From Chamaelirium japonicum (Eukaryota; Streptophyta; Magnoliopsida; Liliales; Melanthiaceae): a stretch of DNA of 64,000 nt. Made by a program: the position numbers and the translations under genes. Every line of letters starts with the position of its first letter. Within the stretch, counting starts at the first letter, position 1. The stretch is taken from contig OX393555.1 of the NCBI GenBank assembly GCA_947650365.1, forward strand, positions 84,635,995 through 84,699,994. The letters are read 5' to 3'. Below the pieces are notes generated by a model. The model made no database searches. It was not told the DNA's origin and worked only from the letters and a program-made list of their open reading frames with translations. This document shows positions 1-14,860 of this stretch, in pieces.

Positions 1-2469
1 CGTTTCTCTCTCTGTTTTCTTTTGACTGGTCGGCTAGGCTCGATATATTCATGCTGATAACATGTTGTGAGATGGAGAAAGAGAGAAGTGAACGGAGAGA
101 TAAACGAAAAGAGAAGAGAGAAGAAGTCTTGCTCTCTTTAGTTTAAAATTATTTTCTCTCTCTTTTCTATCAATACTTATTTATTTTATTTTATACTATA
201 AGATAAAGAGAGAGAAACAAAGACAACGGGGAGAGAAACAGGGAAAGAAATAAAAGATAACGTGTTATGAGATGAGAGAAAGAGAGAACCGTCAAACGTG
301 CGCTACCTTAAAGGGGTGGTATATTGTTTATAGGGTAAGTGTTGTGAGATGGGAGAAAGAGAGAGCCGTCAAATGTGCCCTATCCTAAAGGGGTCGAATA
401 TTATTTATAGGGTAAGCTTACTTAGGGCCTAAGCAATTTATGAGAAACACTAATCCATGGGAGAAGAGAGTAGAGAATGGAGAGATTTAATTATATTATT
501 GAGAAGTAGAGTTTTGGAATTTAGATTACTTCTTAATTAAACTAGACATGTTATAAGCATGAACATATCGAGCCCAGCCGACCAGTCATAAGAAAATGAA
601 GAGAGAAACGAAGATAGACGTAGAGTTTTGGAATTTAGATTCCATCTTACTTTACACCTATATCCGTAGCCAATGGATTAGAGCATGACTTCTTCTCTCC
701 TCATTTATCTCTCTGTTCTCTTCTCTCTTCTTCTCTCTCTTCTGTTTTCAGTTCTCTCTTCATTTCTTGTGACTGGTCAGCTAGGCTCGACATGTTCGTG
801 CATATAACATGTTATGATATGGAAGAAAAAGAGAGCCGTCAAACATGCCCCACCCTAAAGTGGTCGTGTATTATTTATAGGGTACGCTTACCTAAGGCCT
901 AAGCAGTTTATGGGAAACCCTAATCCATAGGAGAAGAGAAAAAAGAACAGCGATATATAATTATATTATTGAGAAATAGAGTTTTGGAATTCAGATTCCT
1001 TCTAACTTCAAACCTATACCCGTGGCCAATGGACTAGAGCATGACTTCTTCTCTCTTCATTTACCTCTTTGTTCATTTCTCTTTTTTTCTCTCTCTTCTG
1101 TCTTTGTTTCTCTGTCCATTTTCTTGAGACTGGTCGGCTGTGCTCGACATGTTCGTGTAGATAACATGTTATAAAATAGGAGAAAGAGCTGTCAAACGTG
1201 CCCCACCATAAAGGGGTCATATAAATATTGAGAAGTGGAGTTTTGGAATTTAGATTCCTTCTTACTTCAAACCTATACCCGTGGTCAATGGACTAGAGCA
1301 GGACTTCTTCTTTCTTCTATCTTTCTTTATCTCTTAATTCTCTTATCTCTTCTTCTCTCTCTTCCGTATTCGTTTCTCTCTCCGTTTTCTTGCGACTGGT
1401 CGGCTGGACTCTATATATTCATACTGATAACGTGTTATGAGATAGGATAAAGAGAGAGTCATCAAACGTGCCCTACCCTAAAGGGGTCATATATTATTTA
1501 TAGGGTAAGCTTACTTAGGGCCTAACCAATCTATGGAAAACCCTAATCCATGGAATAAGAGATAAGAAAATAGAGAGATTTAATTATATTATTAAGAAGT
1601 GTAGTTTTGGAATTTAAATTCATTCTTACCTCACATATATACCATGGCGAATGGACTGAAGTAGGAATTTTTCTCTCTTCTCTTTGTTTATCTCTCTGTT
1701 CTATTCTCGACTTGTCATAACATATTATTAGCACGAACATATCGAGCCCAGCCGACCAGTCATAAGAAAATGGTGAAAGAAACAAAGACAGAAGTGAGAA
1801 AAGAAGAGAGAAGAGAACAGAGAGATAAACGAAGAGAGAAGAGAGAAGATTTCCTGCTCCAGTCCATTAGCCACAGGTATAGGTGTGAAGTAAGAATAAA
1901 TCTAAATTCCGAAACTCCATATAAGAGAGAGATGAAGAGAGAAGAGAACGGAGAGATAAATGAAGTAAAAAGAAAGAAAAAGTCCTGCTCAAATCCATTG
2001 GCTACGGCTACAAGTGTGAAGTCATAAGGAATCTAAATTCCAAAACTCTATTTCTATCTTCGTATCTCTCTCTGTTTTCTTATGACTGGTCGGCTGGGTT
2101 CGATATTTTCATACTGATAACGTGTTCTGAGATGGGAGAAAGGGAGAGCCGTCAAACGTGCCCCTCCCTAAAGGGGTCATATATTATTTATAGGAAAAGC
2201 TTACTTAGGGTCAAAGCAATCTATAGGAAATCCAAATCCATGGGAGAGATCCGACGGTGGACATCCATCCTTCTTACTGCACACCTAAACCTATGGCCAA
2301 TGGACTTAAGCATGACTTTTTCTCTTTTCCCTTTTCTATTTTCTCTCTTCGTTTATCTCTTCGTTCTCTTCTCCCTTCTTCTCTCTCTGCTGACTTTGTT
2401 TCTCTCTCCTTTGTCTTGTCACTGGTCGACTGGGCATAATATGTTCGTGCTGATAACGGGTTGTGAGAT

Positions 2470-5400
2470 AGGAGAAAAAGAGAGAAGAGAACGGAGAGAT
2501 AAACGAAGAGAGAAAAGAGAAGAAGTCTTACTCAATTCTATTGGCCACGGGTATAGGTGTGAAGTAAGAAAGATGGCTGTCCATCATCGGATCTCTTCCA
2601 TGGATTAGGATTTTCTATAGATTGCTTAGGCCCTAAGTAAAGCTTATTAGCAAGAACATATCGAGCCCAGCCGACCAGTCACAAGAAAATGGAGTGAGAA
2701 ATGAAGACAGAAGTGGAGTTTAGGAATTTAGATTCCTTCTTACTTCACACCTATACCCGTGGCCAATGAATTGGAGTATGACTTCTTCTCTCTTCTCTCT
2801 TTATTTATCTCTTCATTCTCTTCTCTCTTCTTATCTTTCTTCAGTGAAAATTTGGAATTTAGATTCCTTCTTACTTTATAGCTATACCCATGGCCAATGG
2901 ACTGGAGCAGAACTTCTTCTCTCTTCTCTCTTCGTTTATTTCTCCATTATCTTCTCTCTCTATCATTATTTCTCTCTCCGTTTTCTTGTGACTGGTCGGT
3001 TGGGCTTAATATGTTCGTATTGATAATGTGTTGTTAGAAGAGAGAAGAGAACGAAGAGATAAACAAAAAGAGATCAAGAGAGACGAAGTCCAGTTCTAGT
3101 CTATTCGCCATGGGTATAGGTGTGAAGTAAGAAAGAATCTAAATTCCAAAACTCCACCTCTTAATAATATAATTATATCTCTCTGTTCTCTTCACTCTTC
3201 TTCTATAGATTAGGGTTTCCCATAGATTACATAGGATCTAAGTAAGCTTACCCTATAAATAATATATGACCTTTTTAGGGTGCGGCTCGTTTGATGGCTC
3301 TCTCTTTCTTCCATCTCACAATACTTTATCAACATGAATATGTTGAGCCCAGCCGACCAATCGCAAGAAAATCGTAAGAGAAATAAAGACAGAAGTGGAG
3401 TTTTGGAATTTAGATTCCTTTTTACTTTACACCTATACCCGTGGCCAATGGACTGGAGCAGGACATCTTGTCTCTTCTCCCTTTATTTATCTCTCTATTC
3501 TTTTCTTGCTTCTTATCTCTCTTTTGTCTTCGTTAAACTCCACTTCTTCTTTCTATAAACGGATAGAGAAATAAAGATAGAAGAGAAAGAAAAAGAGAGA
3601 AGAGAATGGAGAAATAAATAAAGAGAGAAGAGAGAAGAGAGAAGAAGTCCTGCTCCAGTCCATTGGCCACGGGTATACGTGTGAAGCTCTTTCTTCTCTC
3701 TTTATTTATCTCTCCGTTCTCTTCTCGCTTCTTATGTCTCTTCTATCTTCGTTAGACTCCTCTTTTTCTCTCAATAAACTGATAGAGAAACGTAAACATA
3801 AGTGAGAGAAGAAAAGAAAAGGAACGGAAAGATAAACGAAGAGAGAAGAGAGAAAAAGTCCAACTCCAGTCTATTAGTCATGGGTATAGGTGTGAAGTAA
3901 GATGGAATCTAAATTCCAAAACTCCATTTCTATCTTCATTTCTCTTTTTGTTTTCTTACGACTGGTCAGCTGGGCTTGATATATTCATACTGATAAAGTA
4001 TTATTAGATGGGAGAAAGGAAGAGCCGTAAAACGTGCCCCACCCTAAAGGGTTTATATATTATTTATAGGGTAAGTTTACTTAGGTCCTAAGCAATCTAT
4101 GGGAAACCCTAATCCATGGGAGAAGAGAGAAGAGAATGAAGAGATTTAATTATATTATTTAGAAGTGGTGTTTTGGAATTTAGATTCCATCTTACTTTAC
4201 ACCTTTACCCAAGGCGAATGGACTAGAGCAATACTTCTTCTCTATTCTTTCTTTATTTATCTCTCCCTTCTTTTCTCTCTTCTTCTCTCTTCTCACAACT
4301 CGTTATCAGCACGAACATATCGAGCCCAACCGACTGGTCACAAGAAACCAGAGAGAGATACAAAGACAGAAGAGAGAGAGAAGAGAATAAAGAGATAAAT
4401 AATTTAAATAATATATTTAAATAATTTAGTTAAATTCTAAATAGTGGTCGGTTGGACTCGATATATTCATGCTGATAACATGTTGTGAGAAAAAAGAAGA
4501 AGAAAGAAGAGAATGGAGAGATAATCGAAGAAAGAAGAGAGAAGAAGTCTTGCTCAAGTCCATTATCTATGGGTATAGGTGTTAAGTAAGAAGGAATCTA
4601 AATTACAAAACTCCACTTCGCTATATTATAAATAAATCTCTCTGTTCTCTTCTCGCTTCTCTCATGGATTAGGGTATCTCTTAATATTTGAACTTAGGGC
4701 CTAAGCAATTCGGGTGTGCCACTTCTTACTATCGAGCCCAGCCGACCAGTCGTATCTCTCCCTTCTGTCTTTATTTATCTCTTCGTTCCATTCTCTCTTC
4801 TTCTCTCTCTTCTGTGGAGTTTTGGAATTGAGATTACTTCTTACTTCATACCTGTACCCATAGCGAATGGATTGGAGAAATACTTCTTTTCTCTTCTCTC
4901 TTCGGAGAGATGAGAGAGAAGAAGAAAGAAAAGAACAGAGAGATAAATGAAGAGAGAAGAGAGAAGTCCTGCTCTAGTCCATTGACCATGGGTATAAGTG
5001 TGAAGTAACAAGGAATCTAAATTCCAAAACTCCTCTTCTGTCTTCGTTTCTCTCTCCATTTTCTTGTGACTGGTCGGCTGGGCTAAATATTATCGTACTG
5101 ATAATATATTATGAGATGGGAGAAAGAGAGAGCCATTAAATGTGCCCTACTTTAAAGAGGTCATATATTATTTATAGGATAAGTGTTATGAGATGAGAGA
5201 AAGAGAGAGCCGTCAAATGTGCCCCACCTTAAAGTGATCGTTTATTATTTATAGGGTAAGCTTACTTATGGCCTAAGTAATCTATGGGAAACCCTAATCC
5301 ATGGGAGAAGAGGAAGAGAACCAAAAGATTTAATTATATTATACAACCCCTTTAGGGTGGAGCAAGTTTGATGGCTCTCTCTTTCTCCCATCTCACAACA

Positions 5401-6460
5401 CGTTAAATAGTAAACTTAATTATTAAATTATTTAAATTATTTAATAAATAAATAATTAATTAATTTAATTAAAAAAATTATAGTAATATTACTATGATAA
5501 TCATAATAATGTTGAGATGATACTATTAAGAAGTGGAGTTTTAAAATTTAAATTCCTTCTTACTTCATACCTATACCCGTGGCGATAATCAATTATATAT
5601 AATTAAATATTTATAAGGTAAGATTACTAATTAAGAGAATTGATTTAATAACTATTTAAATAAATGATTAATATGACCCCTTTAGGGTGGGGCACGTTAG
5701 ATCGGATGGCTGTCCACCATCGGATCTCTCCCATGGATTAGGGTTTCCCATAGATTGCTTAGGCCCTAAGGTAGCTTACCCTATAAATAATATACGATCC
5801 CTTTAGGGTGCGGCACGTTTGATAGCTCTCTCTTTCTTCCATCTCCCAACACATTATCAGTATGAACATGTCGAGCCCAACCGACCTGTCACAAAAAAAC
5901 AAAGAGAGAAACGAAGACAGAAGAGAGAGAAGAAGATGTAGTTCAAAAAATAATAATTTAAATAAATTACTATATAATAAAATAATTAAAAAAAATTTAT
6001 TAAATCATAAAATATTGATTGAAATAAATAAAAAAATTAATTATTTAATTAAGTAATAAAATAAAATAATAATTTAATAACTATTTACGTATTATTTAAA
6101 TAATAAGGTAATTATTTGAATATATAAATAATAAAATGTTTTTTAAATAACTTAAATTTTTTTTAAATAATCAAATTAATATTATTTATTTTATTATTTA
6201 AATAATAAATAAATTATTTAAATAATTTAAATATTTAGTTATATAGATAATTAAAAATTTATTTAATTATTTAATTTATTAAACAAATTAAATTAATTAA
6301 ATAATAGGAAGTAAAGATGGAAGATGAGGCACACCCGAATTTTTTGCTTTAAAAAGAATTTATATTTTTCTTTAAAAAATTAAAATTATTACAATTATTT
6401 TGAGATCGTTCGATCGGATGGCTGTCCACCGTCGGATCTCTCCCATTGATTAGGATTTCC
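2470..6460 (+). repeat. Inverted-duplication arm 1 (within array)
   Basis: This block is repeated, inverted and colinear, further right. Positions about 2470-4690 match 36030-38260: landmark pairs such as 2590/38190, 3530/37190, 3770/36965, 4060/36660 and 4395/36330 give nearly constant coordinate sums of about 40720-40780. Positions about 4674-6460 match 23150-24728. Distinctive shared landmarks are the rare sequence AATTCGGGTGTGCCACTTC near 4710, an AT-rich stretch at 4395-4440, and a TAAACGGATAGAGAAA motif near 3565. Limits are approximate because all units of the array resemble one another. Confidence 0.75.
5395..6420. repeat. AT-rich island(s) 1
   Basis: Very AT-rich stretches at about 5400-5690 and 5945-6400, built of TTTAAATAATTAA-like words, are separated by an array unit. 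The right edge carries the recurrent boundary ACACCCGAATTTTTTGCTTT followed by GATCGTTCGATCGGATGG. No coding potential was seen. A nuclear matrix attachment role is conceivable but not shown. Confidence 0.8.
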
Positions 6461-9097
6461 TATAGATTGCTTAGGCTCTAAGTAAGCTTACCCTATAAAT
6501 AATATATGACCCCTTTTGGGTAGAGCATGTTTGATGGCTTTCTCTTTCTCTTATCTCACAACACGTTATCAGCATGAACATGTCGAGCCCAACCGACCAG
6601 TCACAAGAAAATAGAGAGAAACGAAGACAGAAGAGAGCGGAGAGATAAATAAAGAGAGAAGAGAGAAGAAGTCCTACTCTAGTCCATTGACCACTGGTAG
6701 AAGTATAAAGTAAGAAAGAATCTAAATTCTAAAACTCCACTTCTTAATATTTATATGACCCTTTTAGGGTGGGGTACGTTTGATGGCTCACTTTTTTTTC
6801 ATCACAAAACACGTTATTAGCACGAACATACCAAGCCCAACCGACCAGTCACAAGAAAACAGAGAGAGAAAGGAAGACAGAAGAGAGAAAAGAAGAGAGA
6901 AGAGACGGGGAAATAAATGAAGAGAGAAGATAGAAGAAGTCCTGCTCCAACCCATTGGCCACGGGTATAGGTGTGAAGTAAGAAGAAATCTAATTAGTGT
7001 GGGGCACGTTTGATGACTCTCACTTTCTCCCATCTTACAACATGTTATCAACACGAATTTATCGAGCCCAGCTGACCAGTCATAAGAAAAGAGAGAGAGA
7101 AACAAAGACAGAAGAGAGAGAAGAAGAAAGAACAAAACATAGAGATATACGAATAAAGGAGAGAGAAGAAGTCCTACTCCAGTCCATTCGCCATGGGTAT
7201 AGGAATAAAATAAGAAGGAATCTAAATTCCAAAACTCTACTTCTCAATAATATAATTAAATCTCTCCGTTCTCTTCTCTCTTTTCCCATAGATTAGGGTT
7301 TTTTATAGATTGCTTAGGCCCTAAGTAAGCTTACCCTATAAATAAAATATGACCCCTTTAGGGTGGGGCATATTTGACGGTCTCTTTCTCCCATCTAATA
7401 ATATGTTATCAGCAAGAACATATCTAGCCCAACTGACCAGTCACAAAAAAACGAAGAGAGAAACAAAAACAAAAGAGAGAGAAAAAAACAAAGAATTAAT
7501 TATTTAAATAGTCTCTTCTTACACGGGTATAGGTGTAAAGTAAGAAGGAATCTAAATTCCAAAACTCCACAACAGAGAGAAGAAAAAAGAAGAGAAGAAA
7601 GAGATAAATGAAGAGAGAAGAGAGAAGAAGTCCTACTCCAGTCTATTGGCCACGGGTATAGGTATGAAGTAAGAAAGAATCTAAATTCCAAAACTCCATT
7701 TTTCAATATTTATACAACCCTTTTAGGGTAGGGTACTTTTGACGGCTCTCTTTTTCTCCCATCTCACAACACTTTATCAACACGAACATGTCGAGGCCCA
7801 CGGACCAGTCATAAGAAAATGGTGAGAGAAACGAAGACAAAAGAGAAAGAAGAAGAGAGAAGAGAACAGAGATATAAACAAAGAGAGAAGAGAGAAGAAG
7901 TCCTTCTCCAGTCTATTGGCCATGAGTATAGGTGTGAAGTAAGAAGGAATCTAAATTCTAAAACTCTACTTCTGTCTTCATTTCTCTCTCTGTTTTATTG
8001 CGACTGGTTGGCTAGGCTCGATATATTCGTGCAGATAACGTGTTGTGAAATAGAAGAAAGAGAGAGTCGTCAAACGTACCCCACTCTAAAGAGGTCGTAT
8101 ATTATTTATACGGTAAGCTTACTTAGGGCCTAAGCAATCTATAGGAAACCCTAATCCATAGGAGAAGAGACAAGAGAACGGAAAGATTTAATTATATTAT
8201 TGAGAAATAGAGTTTTAGAGTTTTGATTCTTTCTTACTTTATATCTATACCCATGGCCAATGGACTGCATCACGACTTCTTCTTTCTTCTCTCTTCGTTT
8301 ATCTCTCTGTTCTTTTCTTTGTTCTTCTCTCTCTTTTGTTTTTGTTTCTCTCTCTATTTTCTGTTGATTGGTCGGCTGGGCTCAATATGTTTGTGCTGAT
8401 AACGTGTTGTAAGATGGGAAAAAGAGAGAGACGTCAAACGTACCCTACCCTAAAGGGGTCATATAAATATTTAGAAGTGGTGTTTTGGAATTTAGATTAC
8501 TTCTTACTTTACACCTATACCCGTGGCCAATGGACTGAAGCAGGAATTTATTTCTCTTCTCTCTTCGTTTATCTCTCTCTTCTCTTCTCTCTTCTTCTCT
8601 CTTCTGTCTTCGGTTCTCTTTCTGTTTTCTTGTGACTGGTCGATTGGGCTCGATATGCTCATGTTGATAACGTGTTGTGCGATGAGAGAAAGAGAGAGTC
8701 GTCAAACATGCCCTACCTTAAAGGGGTCGTATAGTATTTATATGGTAAGATTACTTAGGACCTAAACAATCTATCGGAAACCCTAATCCATGGGAGAAGA
8801 GAGAAGAGAACAAAGATATTTAATTATATTAATTAGAAGTGGAGTTTTAGAATTTAGATTTATTCTTACTTCACACCTATACCCATAGCGAATGGATTGG
8901 AGTGGGACTTCTCTCTTCTCTCTTCGTTTATCTCTCCGTTCTCTTCTCTATTCTTCTCTCTTCTCACTACACGTTATCAGTACAAACATATCGATCTTAG
9001 TTGACCAGTCATAAGAAAACAGTGTAAGAAACAAAGACAGAAAAGAAAGAATAAGAGAAAAGAGAACAGAGAGATAAATAAAAAGAAAAGAAGATAA

Positions 9098-9250
9098 ATA
9101 AAATATTTTTCATATTTATAAATTTATATAAATTATTTAAATATTTAAATAATAATATTGAGATGATACTATTTAAATATTTAAAGAAACGATATATTTT
9201 ATAATATTTAAGAAAATATTAATTAAAATAAATAAAATAAATAAGCAATC
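9098..9250. repeat. Small AT-rich island, copy A
   Basis: This is a short AT-rich block with ATATTTTTCATATTTATAAA at its left and GAGATGATACTATTTAAATA inside. It is homologous to 14690-14860 and 20820-20990, all followed by the same variant TTATCAG-TCCAAAC or TACAAAC segment, and so marks the higher-order copies. Confidence 0.75.
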
Positions 9251-9964
9251 TCCTATCTTATAACACGTTCTCAGTACAAACATGTCGAGCCCAGCGGACC
9301 AGTCAGAAGAAAACAGAGAGAGAAACGTAGATAGAAAAGAGAGAAGTAGAGAGAAGAGAATGGGGAGATAAATAAAAAGAGAAGAGAAAAAGAAGTCCTA
9401 CTCCAGTCCATTCGCCATGGTTATAGGTATGAAGTAAAAAGAAATCTAAATTCCAATACTCCATATCTCAATAATATAATTAGATCTCTCCGTTATCTTC
9501 TCTCTTCTCCTATGTGTTAGGGTTTCCTATAGATTTCTTAGGCCCTAAGTAAGCTTACCCTATAAATAATATATGACCCCTTTAGGGTGGGGCATGTTTG
9601 ACGGCTCTCTCTTTCTCCCATCTCATAATATATTATCAACACGAACATGTCGAGCCCAGCCTACCAGTCATAAGAAAATAGAGAGAAAAACGAAGACAAA
9701 AGAGAGAGCAGAAAAGAGAAGAGAACGAAGAGATAAACGAAGAGAAAAGAGAGAAAAAGTCCTACTCCAATCCATTGGCCACAGGTATATGTGTGAAATA
9801 AGAAGGAATCTAAATTCCAAAACTCTACAAAAGAGAGAGAAGAAGAAAGAAAAGAATGGAGAGATAAATGAATAGAAAAGAGAGAAGAAGTCCTACTCAA
9901 GTCCATTGGCCATGGGTATAGGTGTGAAAAAAGAAGGAATCTAAATTTCAAAACTATATTTCTC

Positions 9965-10880
9965 AATAGTATCATCTTAACGTTACTATGATTATCATAA
10001 TAATGTTACAATAAATTTTTTAATTAAATTAATTATTTATTTAAATATTAAATAATTAAATAATTGAAAAAATTTAATAAATTTTTTTTAAGTAAAATAA
10101 TTAATTTATTATCTTATTTAAATATTTAATTAAATTTATTTTTTTATTTATTTCTTTATTATAATATTATTAAATAATTAAAAAACTTAATATTTTTTTA
10201 TTTAAATTATTAAATAATTAAATAATGATTAAATTATATATTTAATTAATTACTTTTTTATTAGTTATTTTATAAAATTTTATATTATTTTTAAATAATT
10301 AAATAATTAGTTAATTTTTAAAATATTTAAAAACTTATTTAGTGAAGAAATATATTAAATAGATTATTTACTAAAATAAATAAATAATTTAATTATTAAA
10401 TAATTTTATAGTTAAATAAATAATAATAAAGTAAATTTTTATATAATGAAATAATTAAATAATTATTTTATTAAATTATGAAATATTAATTATAATTAAT
10501 TAAAAAATTAATTATTTAATTAAATAATAAAATAAAAAAATAATTTAATAACAATTTACTAATTATTTAAATAATTAGTTAATTATTTGAATATATAAAT
10601 AATAATTTTTTTTAATTAAATAAATATTTTTTTAAATAACAAAATAAATATTTATTTATTTTAATATTTGAATAATAAATAAATAATTTAAATAATTTAG
10701 TTATTTAATTATATATAAATAAATATTTATTTAATTATTTAATTTATTAAACTAATTAAATTAATTAAATAATAGGAAGTAATGAAGGAAGATGAGTCAC
10801 GCCCGAATTTTTTACTTTAAAAATAATTTATATTTTTCTTTATAAAAATTTAAGACATTACAACTGTTATGAGAACGTTC
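9965..10880. repeat. Long AT-rich island, copy A
   Basis: About 0.9 kb of almost pure A/T is bounded on the left by CTCAATAGTATCATCTTAACG and GATTATCATAATAATGTTAC, and on the right by GCCCGAATTTTTTACTTT and a CATTACAACTGTTATGAGAA segment. The same borders flank 15215-16085. No gene is visible. Confidence 0.8.
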
Positions 10881-13800
10881 GGTAGGAAGGCTATCTATCG
10901 TTGGATCTCTCCCATGGATTAGGGTTTCGCATAGATTGCTTAGGCCTTAAGTAAACTTACCCTATAAATAATATAAGACCCCTTTCCCATAGATTCCTTA
11001 GGCCCTAAGTAAGCTTACCCTATAAATATTATACGTCACCTTTAGGGTGGGGCTCGTTTGACGGCTCTCTCTTTCTCCCATCTCACAACACGTTATCAGT
11101 ACGAAAATATCGAGCCCAATCAACCAGTCACAAGAAATTGGAGAGAGAAACGATGACAGAAGAGAGAGAAGATGAAAGAAGAGAATAGAGAGATAAACAA
11201 AGAAAGAAGAGAGAAGAAGTCTTGCTCTAATCCATTGGCCATGGGTATATATGTGAAGGAAGAAGGAATCTAAATTCTAAAACTCCACTTCTTAATAGTC
11301 TCATCTCAACGTTATTATGACTATCACAGTAATATTACTATAATTTTTTTAATTAAATTAATTATTTATTTAATTATTAAATAGGTATGAAGTAAGAAGG
11401 AGTCTAAATTTCAAAACTTCACTTCTCAATATTTATACGACCCCTTTAGGGTAGGGCACGTTTGATGGATCTCTCTTTATCCCATCTCACAATACGTTAT
11501 CAGCACGAATATGTCAAGCCCTGCCAACTAGTCGCAAGAAAATGAAGAGAGAAATGAAGACAGAAGAGAGGGAAGAAAAGAGAAAAGAACTAAGAGATAA
11601 ACAAAGATAGAAGGAGAAGAAGTCATGCTCCAATCCATTGGCCACGAGTATAGGTGTGAAGTAAGAAGGAATCTAAATTCCAAAACGCCACAAAAGAGAG
11701 AACAAGAGCGAAGATAACGGAAAGATAAATGAAAAGAGAATAAGTCCTGCTCCAGTCCATTATCCACGGGTATAGGTGTAAAGTAAGAAGGAATCTAAAT
11801 TCCAAAACTCTACTTCTGTCTTCGTTATCTCTCCGTTCTCTTCTCTCTTCTTCTCTATCTTCTGTGTAGGTTTGGAATTTAGATTTGTTCTTACTTCATA
11901 CCTATACCTGTGGCAAATAGACTGGAGTAGGACTTCTACTATCTTCTCTCTTCGTTTATCTCTTCGTTATCTTCTCTCTTCTTCTCTCTCTCTTTTATCT
12001 TCGTTTCTCTCTTAATTAAATAATTATATTATTTAATTAAATTATTTAGGTAGAAGAGAGAAGAGAATAGAGAGTTAAATCAAGAAAGAAGGAAAGAAGA
12101 AGTCATACTCCAGTCCATTGGTCATGGGTATAGGTATGAAGTAAGAAGGAATCTAAATTTCAAAACTCCACAGACGAGATAAAATAAGAGAGAAGAGAAC
12201 AAGAAGAGAGAGAAGAATAGAGAAGAGAATGTAGAGATAAACAAAAAGAGAAGAGAGAAAAAGTCCTACTCCAGTCCATTGGCCACGAGTATAGGTGTAA
12301 AGCAAAAGGGAATCTAAATTCCAAAACTCCACAAAAGATAGAGAAGATAAGGACAGACTTCTATTTAATTATTAAAACTAGAGAGATTTATAATATTTTA
12401 TTTAGGTTCCCTTCTCTCTTCTAACAACATGTTATCAGCTTGAACATGTCGAGTCCAACCGACTAGTCACAAGAAAACAGAGAGAGAAATAAAGACAGAA
12501 GAGAGAGAAAAAAAGAGAAAAGAATGGAGTGATAAACAAAGAGAGAAGAGATAAGAAGTCCTGCTCCAGTCCATTCGCCATGGGTATAGGTGTGAAGTAA
12601 GAAGGAATCTAAATTCTAAAACTCTACTTCTCAATATTTATATGACCCCTTTAGGGTGCGGCACGTATGATGGTTCTCTCTTTCTCCCATCTCACAACAT
12701 TTTATTAGTACGAATATATCATGCCCAGCAGACCAGTCAAAAGAAAACGGAGAGAGAAACGAAGACAGAAGAGAGAAAATAAGAAGAAGAGGACAGAGAG
12801 ATAAACGAAGAAAGAAGAAGTCCTGCCCAAGTCTATTGACCACGGGTATAGGTGTGAAATAAGAAGGAATCTAAATTCAAAAGCTCCACAGAAAAGAGAG
12901 AAGAAGAGAAAAGAGGACGGAGAGATAAATGAAATAAGAATACAGAAGAAGTCTTGCTTCAAGTCATTGGCTATGGGTATCGGTGTGAAGTAAGAAGGAA
13001 TCTAAATTCCAAAACTTCACTTTTGTCTTTGTTTCTCAATCCGTTTTCTTACGACTGGTCAGATGGGCTCAATATATTCGTGCTGATAATGTGTTGTGAG
13101 ATGAGAGAAAGGGAGAGCCATCAAACGTGCCCCACCCTAAGAGGGTCATAAATTATTTATTATTTATAGGGTAAGCATACTTTAGGCCTAAGCAATCTGT
13201 GGTAAACCCTAATCCGTGGGAGAAGAGAGAAGAGAATGGCGAGAGTAAATTATATTATTGAGAAGTGGAGTTTTGGAATTTAGATTACTTCTTACTTAAC
13301 ACATAAACCCGTAGTTAATGGACTGGAGCAGGACTTCTTCTCTCTTCTATCTTTGTTTATCTCTTCGTTCTCTTCTGTCTTATTCTCTCTTCTGACTTTG
13401 TTTCTCTCTCTGTTTTCTTATAACTAGTCAGCTGGGCTTGACATGTTCCTGCTAATAACGTATTGTGAGATGGGAGAATAAGAAAGCCGTCAAATGTGCC
13501 CCACCCTAAAGGGGTCGTATAAATATTAAGAAGTTGAGTTTTGAAATTTAGATTCCTTTTTACTTTACACCTATACCTGTGGCCAATGGCCTGGAGTACG
13601 ACTTCTTCTTTCTTCGTTTGTCCTTTCATTCTCTTCTCTCTTTTCATCACTCTTTAGTTATCGTTTCTCTCTTTTTCTCGCTCTTCAGTCGTTGTTTCTC
13701 TCTCCATTTTCTCTTCTCTCTTTTTCTTTCTCTTCTGTCTTCATTTCTCTCTCTATTTTCTTGTGACTAGTAGGCTAGACTCGATATGTTTGTGCTGATA

Positions 13801-14689
13801 ATGTGTTGTGAGGTGGAAGAAAGAGAGTTCCATCAAATATGCCCCTTCCTAAAGATGTCATATAAATATGAGAAGTAAAGTTTTGTAATTTAGATTCCTT
13901 CTTACTTCACAATTATACCCGTGGCTAATGTACTGTAGCAGGACTTCTTCTCTTTTCATGTTGATAATATAACTATAATTTTTTAAATTAAATTAATTAT
14001 TTAATTAAAACGAAGAGAGTTTTGGAATTTTCTATAATAATCATAATAAAATTAAGATGGTACTATTGAGAAGTGGAGTTTTGGAATTTTCCTTCTTACT
14101 TCACACCTATACCCATGGCGAATGGACTGGAGCAGGACTTCTTATCTTTTCTTTCTTTATTTATCTTTCTATTCTTTTCTCTTTTATTCTCTCTTTTGTC
14201 TTTGTTTCTCTTTCCGTTTTCTTACGACTCCTCGGCTGGGCTGGACATATTCGTGTTAATAACGTATTATGAGATGGGAGAAAGAGAGAGCTGCCAAATA
14301 TGCCCCACCGTAAAAGGGTCGTATATTATTTATAGGGTAAGCTTACTTAGGGCCTAAGCAATCTATAGGAAACCCTAATCCATGGAAGAAGAGAGAAGAG
14401 AATAAAGATATTTAATTATATTATTGAGTAGTAGAGTTTTGGAATTTAGATTCCTTCTTACTTTACACCTATACCCTTAGCGAATGGACTGGAGTAAGAC
14501 TTCTCTCTTCTCTCATCATTTATCTTTCTGTTATATTCTCTATTCTCACAACACGTTATCAGCATTAACATATCGAGCCCAACCGACCAGTCACAAGAAA
14601 ATGATACGAGAAACAAAGGCAAAAGAGAGAGAAGAAGAGAGAAGAGAACAGAGAGAAAAATGAAGAAGAAGAATAGAAATAAAATATTT

Positions 14690-14860
14690 TTCATGCTCAT
14701 AAATTTATATAAATTATTTAATAATTATGTAATGTTTTATAATTTAATATTTCAATAATAACGTTTAGATGATACTATTTAAATATTTAAAGAAATGATA
14801 TACTTTATAATATTTAAAGAAATATTAATTGAAATAAATAAAATAAATCAATAATCTCCC
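14690..14860. repeat. Small AT-rich island, copy B
   Basis: Homologous to 9098-9250 and 20820-20990. It contains TAAATTTATATAAATTATTT and GATGATACTATTTAAATATT. Confidence 0.75.

Larger units (their letters stand above)
8740..13954. repeat. Higher-order repeat copy A
   Basis: This is the first of about three long tandem copies. Shared order with copy B: a small AT island (9098-9250 against 14690-14860), a CAGTCCA-rich unit, a long AT island (9965-10870 against 15215-16085), a doubled TATA-type segment (10950 and 11010 against 16170 and 16230), and an ACTTCTATTTAATTATTAAA marker (12366 against 18517). Spacing to copy B is 5.2-6.15 kb depending on the landmark, so indels exist. The left limit is uncertain. 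Confidence 0.6.

Noticed and set aside
5862..6056. Lysine/asparagine-rich frame in an AT island
   Set aside because: Composition effect in nearly pure A/T sequence.
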